Origin: Nematostella vectensis
Taxonomy: Eukaryota > Cnidaria > Anthozoa > Actiniaria > Edwardsiidae
DNA: 64,000 nucleotides
NCBI RefSeq assembly: GCF_932526225.1
Contig: NC_064035.1
Location: 12,404,566 to 12,468,565 of the forward strand
Direction: 5' to 3'
The notes under the pieces are model-generated. The model did not search any database. It was not told where the DNA came from and worked only from the letters and a program-made list of their open reading frames with translations. The position numbers were made by a program, and so were the translations under genes. Positions 62,701 to 64,000 of this stretch are shown here, in pieces (position 1 is the first letter of the stretch; each line of letters begins with the position of its first letter).

Positions 62701-63433
62701 CGGTCGCGATGGGCCTGTACTTTAACTTGAGTGTCAATTTGCTTCCCACCCCAGCGAAAACACACTATACATTCAACCTCAGGGACCTGAGCAAGGTAAG
62801 CCAAAAAACAATATTTTGTAGTAAAACTACCTATTATATTGGTGGCTTGACTGGTTGTTCGTTTATTTCTTTCTTTTATTTTCAAAACGTGGTCAGGCCT
62901 TTGAATCGTTTAAGTTTATGCTGATGCTCTGGAGCTCTTGAACTTTCAATAAACAACCCCCTCCACGGTCCAAAACTTGAAATCTAAAGAAGGTACCACC
63001 GTCGTAGTGCGGTTTTGTTTACTTTTTGTTGCTCTTCCGCCCTCCACACGTGTAACTTATTAGAGTCGTTATAAACTATCATGATCGCTTGAAATGAGCC
63101 AAACTAACACAAACGGAATCTCTCCAACAGCTCATAGAAGGCATGTTACAAGCGCACCCCACAATCATCACCATTCGTGAGCATTTCGCCCAGCTCCTAG
63201 CGCACGAAGCTTCGCGTGTTTTCCACGACAGGCTGATTAACCAGGACGACCGAGCCTACTTTTACGACGTTTTATCCAAGCAGTTGCATTTGGGCTTCAA
63301 GGTGCGCTGGGAACCAGAGATGCTGCAGGATGAGCCAATTATGTACGGAGACTTCTTCGACACGAACATGCCACACGGCACAAGGATTTACAGACTTCTT
63401 AGCAACTACGACCGCGTGTTGCACATCCTACAG
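36060..63433 (+). CDS. Axonemal dynein heavy chain, DNAH6/DNAH14-like (44 exons, C-terminus beyond window)
   Basis: This is the ATP-driven motor of ciliary inner arms. Exons: 36060-36350, 37798-38082, 38158-38649, 38968-39071, 39281-39611, 42844-43015, 43112-43401, 43582-43726, 44221-44303, 44444-44656, 44853-45137, 45475-45597, 46216-46389, 46702-46920, 47088-47377, 47822-48048, 48391-48581, 48988-49068, 49481-49639, 49867-49988, 50067-50176, 50530-50591, 50803-50907, 51251-51369, 51596-51670, 51752-51839, 52220-52470, 52579-52810, 53071-53124, 53217-53362, 53755-53823, 54314-54500, 54815-54888, 55163-55337, 55796-56053, 57446-57743, 58338-58492, 59437-59559, 59976-60044, 60507-60725, 60868-61752, 61984-62201, 62576-62795, 63131-63433. 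The lengths sum to 8,772 bp, exactly 2,924 codons. P-loops of AAA1-AAA3 are intact. AAA4 to AAA6 and the stalk lie beyond the window. The single-headed inner-arm class is likely, with DNAH14 or DNAH6 the closest guess. The start is the ATG at 36060. Confidence 0.93.
37192..37682. mobile_element. 491-bp inverted-repeat MITE in dynein intron 1
   Basis: TACCTTATTACA at the left end is mirrored by TGTAATAAGGTA at the right end, and both ends continue into AT-rich sequence full of TTTTCGCGA-like motifs. AGTTTTCACTATATGAC (37175-37191) and AGTTTTCACTATATCAC (37686-37702) flank it, a 17-bp direct repeat with one mismatch, offset by three bases on the right. No coding capacity. Confidence 0.7.
39684..39694. 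repeat. Target-site duplication of the retrotransposon (left copy)
   Basis: TTATATGCTCC occurs here and at 42228-42238, exactly bracketing the non-LTR element at 39695-42227. A third copy at 42253-42263 belongs to a small tandem duplication just outside. Confidence 0.85.
39695..42227 (-). pseudogene. 5'-truncated non-LTR retrotransposon (RTE-like), broken
   Basis: The minus strand encodes, from its 5' end, part of an endonuclease domain (42209-41643, with [22 protein letters not shown] and [12 protein letters not shown]), reverse transcriptase fragments (41436-40798 and 40734-40381, with [10 protein letters not shown] and the catalytic [11 protein letters not shown]), and a C-terminal region (40368-39697, with [18 protein letters not shown] and [14 protein letters not shown]). 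Frame changes and stops separate the pieces, so it cannot encode an intact protein. The endonuclease resembles the RTE/BovB-derived type, which makes RTE-like the best clade guess. The N-terminal part is missing. It is inserted antisense in dynein intron 5 between 11-bp duplications. Confidence 0.88.
42228..42290. repeat. Tandem copy of the insertion-site motif
   Basis: TTATATGCTCCGCATCTCCC occurs twice in a row (from 42228 and from 42253), immediately beside the retrotransposon. The insertion probably landed in or beside an existing short duplication. Confidence 0.75.
42310..42490. repeat. ~60-bp degenerate triplicate
   Basis: Three imperfect copies of a block with TGCCCTTGTGTTTCTTGTTG, AGCTTGA and CCAAAG landmarks, in dynein intron 5 after the retrotransposon. 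Confidence 0.65.
42844..45597 (+). CDS. Dynein exons 6-12: variable tail segment with GC-AG introns
   Basis: Exon 6 (42844-43015) has an anemone-specific-looking charged repeat ([23 protein letters not shown]). Exons 6 and 7 both end in GCAAGT donors, not GT. Exon 9 (44221-44303) encodes [18 protein letters not shown]. Exon 10 (44444-44656) is Ser/Glu-rich ([20 protein letters not shown]). Its acceptor, ggtcaaaaaaag, is purine-rich, and the better-looking one at 44432 gives a stop, so this boundary is uncertain. Exons 11 and 12 carry [20 protein letters not shown] and [19 protein letters not shown]. Confidence 0.8.
43016..43111 (+). other. GC-AG intron in dynein tail
   Basis: The reading frame requires exon 6 to end GCCGCAAAAG before GCAAGT. 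Using the adjacent GT (two bases after the GC) would create a frame with an early stop in exon 7. GCAAGT is the classic GC-donor consensus. The intron is 96 bp long. Confidence 0.8.
43402..43581 (+). other. Second GC-AG intron in dynein tail
   Basis: Exon 7 ends ACTGAGGAG before GCAAGT, and exon 8 starts GAACAAATC in phase 0. The nearby GT would break the frame. This is the next intron after 43016-43111 and has an identical donor hexamer. Confidence 0.8.
44683..44802 (+). repeat. 60-bp tandem duplication with decoy acceptors
   Basis: AGCTTTGGGTGGGTATTTG through AATAAAATTTCAG is present twice (44683-44742 and 44743-44802) with one or two differences. Each copy ends in a convincing acceptor (aaaatttcag), yet the frame uses the acceptor at 44852. 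Confidence 0.85.
45256..45322. repeat. 33-bp tandem duplication
   Basis: TAGTTCACGGGCGTGG followed by a CAT...AAAAGGGTGGAG segment occurs twice in dynein intron 11. Confidence 0.8.
45581..45718 (+). repeat. Tandem duplication of an exon end and its splice donor
   Basis: The last 17 bp of exon 12 (CACACAGAGCAG) and the following intron sequence to about 45648 recur at 45650-45718. The duplicate donor reads CAGGTGATT instead of CAGGTATGT. Confidence 0.85.
46216..52470 (+). CDS. Dynein exons 13-27: tail and linker (lever) region
   Basis: These fifteen exons encode the heterodimer/tail helices and the linker that swings during the power stroke. Landmarks are [20 protein letters not shown] (exon 14), [20 protein letters not shown] (exon 14), [18 protein letters not shown] (exon 16), [20 protein letters not shown] (exon 17), [20 protein letters not shown] (exon 20, the conserved linker WLYLE block), [20 protein letters not shown] (exon 23), [13 protein letters not shown] (exon 24) and [13 protein letters not shown] (exon 26). 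Phases agree at every junction. Introns between exons 22 and 27 are loaded with simple-sequence arrays. Confidence 0.92.
50678..50763. repeat. (TA)n microsatellite
   Basis: About 43 uninterrupted TA dinucleotides lie in the dynein intron between exons 50530-50591 and 50803-50907, preceded by a T run and ending about 40 bp before the acceptor. Confidence 0.98.
50932..51215. repeat. CTGTCTGTCCGT minisatellite
   Basis: Tandem tetranucleotide-based units (CTGT, CCGT, ATCCGTCGTTTTAT) fill most of the intron before exon 51251-51369. Confidence 0.95.
51890..52170. repeat. Degenerate GACA/CAGA repeat
   Basis: Irregular tetranucleotide repeats (GACAGACGGACAGA-like), roughly the complement of the 50932-51215 array, fill the intron before exon 52220-52470. 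Confidence 0.9.
52579..54888 (+). CDS. Dynein exons 28-33: AAA1 catalytic ATPase module
   Basis: AAA1 is the main ATP hydrolysis site. The Walker [17 protein letters not shown] is at about 52763-52810, the Walker [19 protein letters not shown] in exon 53217-53362, and sensor-region blocks [20 protein letters not shown] and [20 protein letters not shown] span exons 31-32. [18 protein letters not shown] closes the module in exon 33. All catalytic residues are intact, so the motor should be active. [10 protein letters not shown] precedes the P-loop where most family members have GNSGRLVITPL. Confidence 0.97.
55163..58492 (+). CDS. Dynein exons 34-37: AAA2 module
   Basis: The AAA2 Walker [19 protein letters not shown] is at about 55908-55960 in exon 55796-56053, after [12 protein letters not shown]. 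Exon 57446-57743 has [18 protein letters not shown] and [16 protein letters not shown], then an unusual Ser/Thr/Arg-rich insertion ([20 protein letters not shown]). Exon 58338-58492 has [20 protein letters not shown] then TVLDDSK, the conserved AAA2 Walker-B-like strand. The 1.4-kb intron 56054-57445 holds no recognised gene. Confidence 0.95.
58901..59420 (+). repeat. 52-bp minisatellite made of a 3' splice site (10 copies)
   Basis: Ten head-to-tail 52-bp units start CCCTTTCTGC and contain CCTCTAGTTGCTGTGCTTG then CCAAATGGTAGTTTTTC. An eleventh, partial unit at 59421-59460 is the real polypyrimidine tract, acceptor (AG at 59435-59436) and first 20 or so bases of dynein exon 38. Four units (AG at 58915-58916, 59019-59020, 59071-59072, 59227-59228) keep a CTAG acceptor. 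The other six read CTTG and have lost it. Confidence 0.95.
59437..63433 (+). CDS. Dynein exons 38-44: end of AAA2, AAA3 and start of AAA4
   Basis: Exon 38 (59437-59559) encodes [20 protein letters not shown] and [14 protein letters not shown], the AAA2 sensor block. Exon 41 (60868-61752, 885 bp, the largest) includes the AAA3 Walker [20 protein letters not shown] at about 61438-61494 and an acidic insertion ([13 protein letters not shown]). Exon 42 has the AAA3 Walker [17 protein letters not shown] and the sensor [20 protein letters not shown]. Exon 43 covers [20 protein letters not shown]. Exon 44 (63131-63433) has [20 protein letters not shown], the lead into AAA4. No further exon was found before 64000. 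Confidence 0.95.
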
Positions 63434-63575
63434 GTAAATAATAATAACAATAATAACAACAACAACAACGACAACGACAACGACAACAACAACAATAATA
63501 ACAATAACAATAACAATAACAATAACAATAACAATAACAATAACAATAACAATAATAATAATAATAATAATGTCT
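63434..63575. repeat. AAC/AAT trinucleotide repeat
   Basis: AATAAC-type triplets run for about 140 bp directly after the donor of dynein exon 44. Translation gives only an Asn run and is not coding. Confidence 0.95.
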
Positions 63576-64000
63576 AAAGCTGTTACTAAAGGAAATAGAT
63601 GTAGGGTAGAGGCTACAGTTTCCCCATTTCCGTTACATTTGTTACTCTTATTTAATTACTGGAGAGTTTCCATTCTAGTCGTGTTTTTAGACTTACAAAT
63701 ATATGTCCCCTTCGTTTCCTTTTCTTAGAAGAACCAGGCAACGGGTAACAAAAAGGAGGTCTCGCCAAACATCGACACTTTTTGTTGCCTTATTTTAAGT
63801 GTTGTCAAAAAGAGGAAACTGTTTAAGATAAGGTTACCATTGGGCAAGAAATCTCTCCTCTCCTCGAAAACAATCTTCGTAGGAGTACTGCGAGAACCGA
63901 AAACACTTTTTGCTGTCGTTTATTTTTAGTACTGTTACAATGGTAAACTGATCGATGTAGGGTTCCCTTTAGGAAGAAAATATGTTCTTCGCGACCTTTC

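Noticed and set aside
63434-63577. Poly-Asn extension of the last dynein exon
   Set aside because: Begins at a consensus GTAAAT donor and is a translated trinucleotide repeat.

Overview
This window is eukaryotic nuclear DNA, most likely from an anthozoan cnidarian such as the sea anemone Nematostella vectensis or a relative. The genes are split by many short to medium GT-AG introns, the base composition is AT-rich, and there are frequent long C/G homopolymers, minisatellites and small inverted-repeat transposons. The species is an inference; the exon-intron structure and protein families are read directly. Four gene models can be supported. (1) A phospholipase C-beta of the PLCB4/norpA type fills 914-22320 on the minus strand: 34 coding exons that join in one frame for 1,442 codons, with the C-terminal end not found. 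(2) A gremlin-like secreted BMP antagonist sits at 29183-29617 on the plus strand with an uninterrupted coding region. (3) A small coiled-coil protein of unknown function occupies 31377-35110 on the minus strand in five exons. (4) An axonemal dynein heavy chain (inner-arm type, DNAH6/DNAH14-like) runs from 36060 on the plus strand to the right edge: 44 exons keep one frame for 2,924 codons, through the tail, linker, AAA1, AAA2, AAA3 and the start of AAA4. The motor's remaining part lies beyond the window. An orphan minus-strand exon at 22431-22609 may end a fifth gene. Layout from left to right: 1-913 has no recognisable exon. Then comes the PLC-beta gene, whose introns hold several repeats (an old transposon-like block at 13080-13740, a 1.3-kb inverted-repeat element at 15975-17270 with an 88-bp foldback nested inside it, and a dispersed repeat at 17940-18172). 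The 22.6-28.9 kb stretch carries minisatellites and inverted repeats and no convincing gene. Gremlin follows, then a repeat-rich spacer. The coiled-coil gene has a 471-bp hAT-like MITE in an intron. The coiled-coil and dynein genes are divergent, about 950 bp apart, so they may share a promoter region. The dynein introns hold a 5'-truncated antisense non-LTR retrotransposon with a target-site duplication, simple-sequence arrays, and ten 52-bp tandem copies of one of the gene's own 3' splice sites. The genes do not form an operon or pathway: PLC-beta is Gq-coupled signalling, gremlin is extracellular BMP antagonism, and dynein is ciliary motility. No defence island, CRISPR array, tRNA, rRNA or virus was seen. 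The most unusual signals are the splice-site-derived minisatellite, two neighbouring GC-AG introns whose use is required by the reading frame, the very large X-Y linker exon of the PLC, and a set of young mobile elements whose ends and target duplications can be read.
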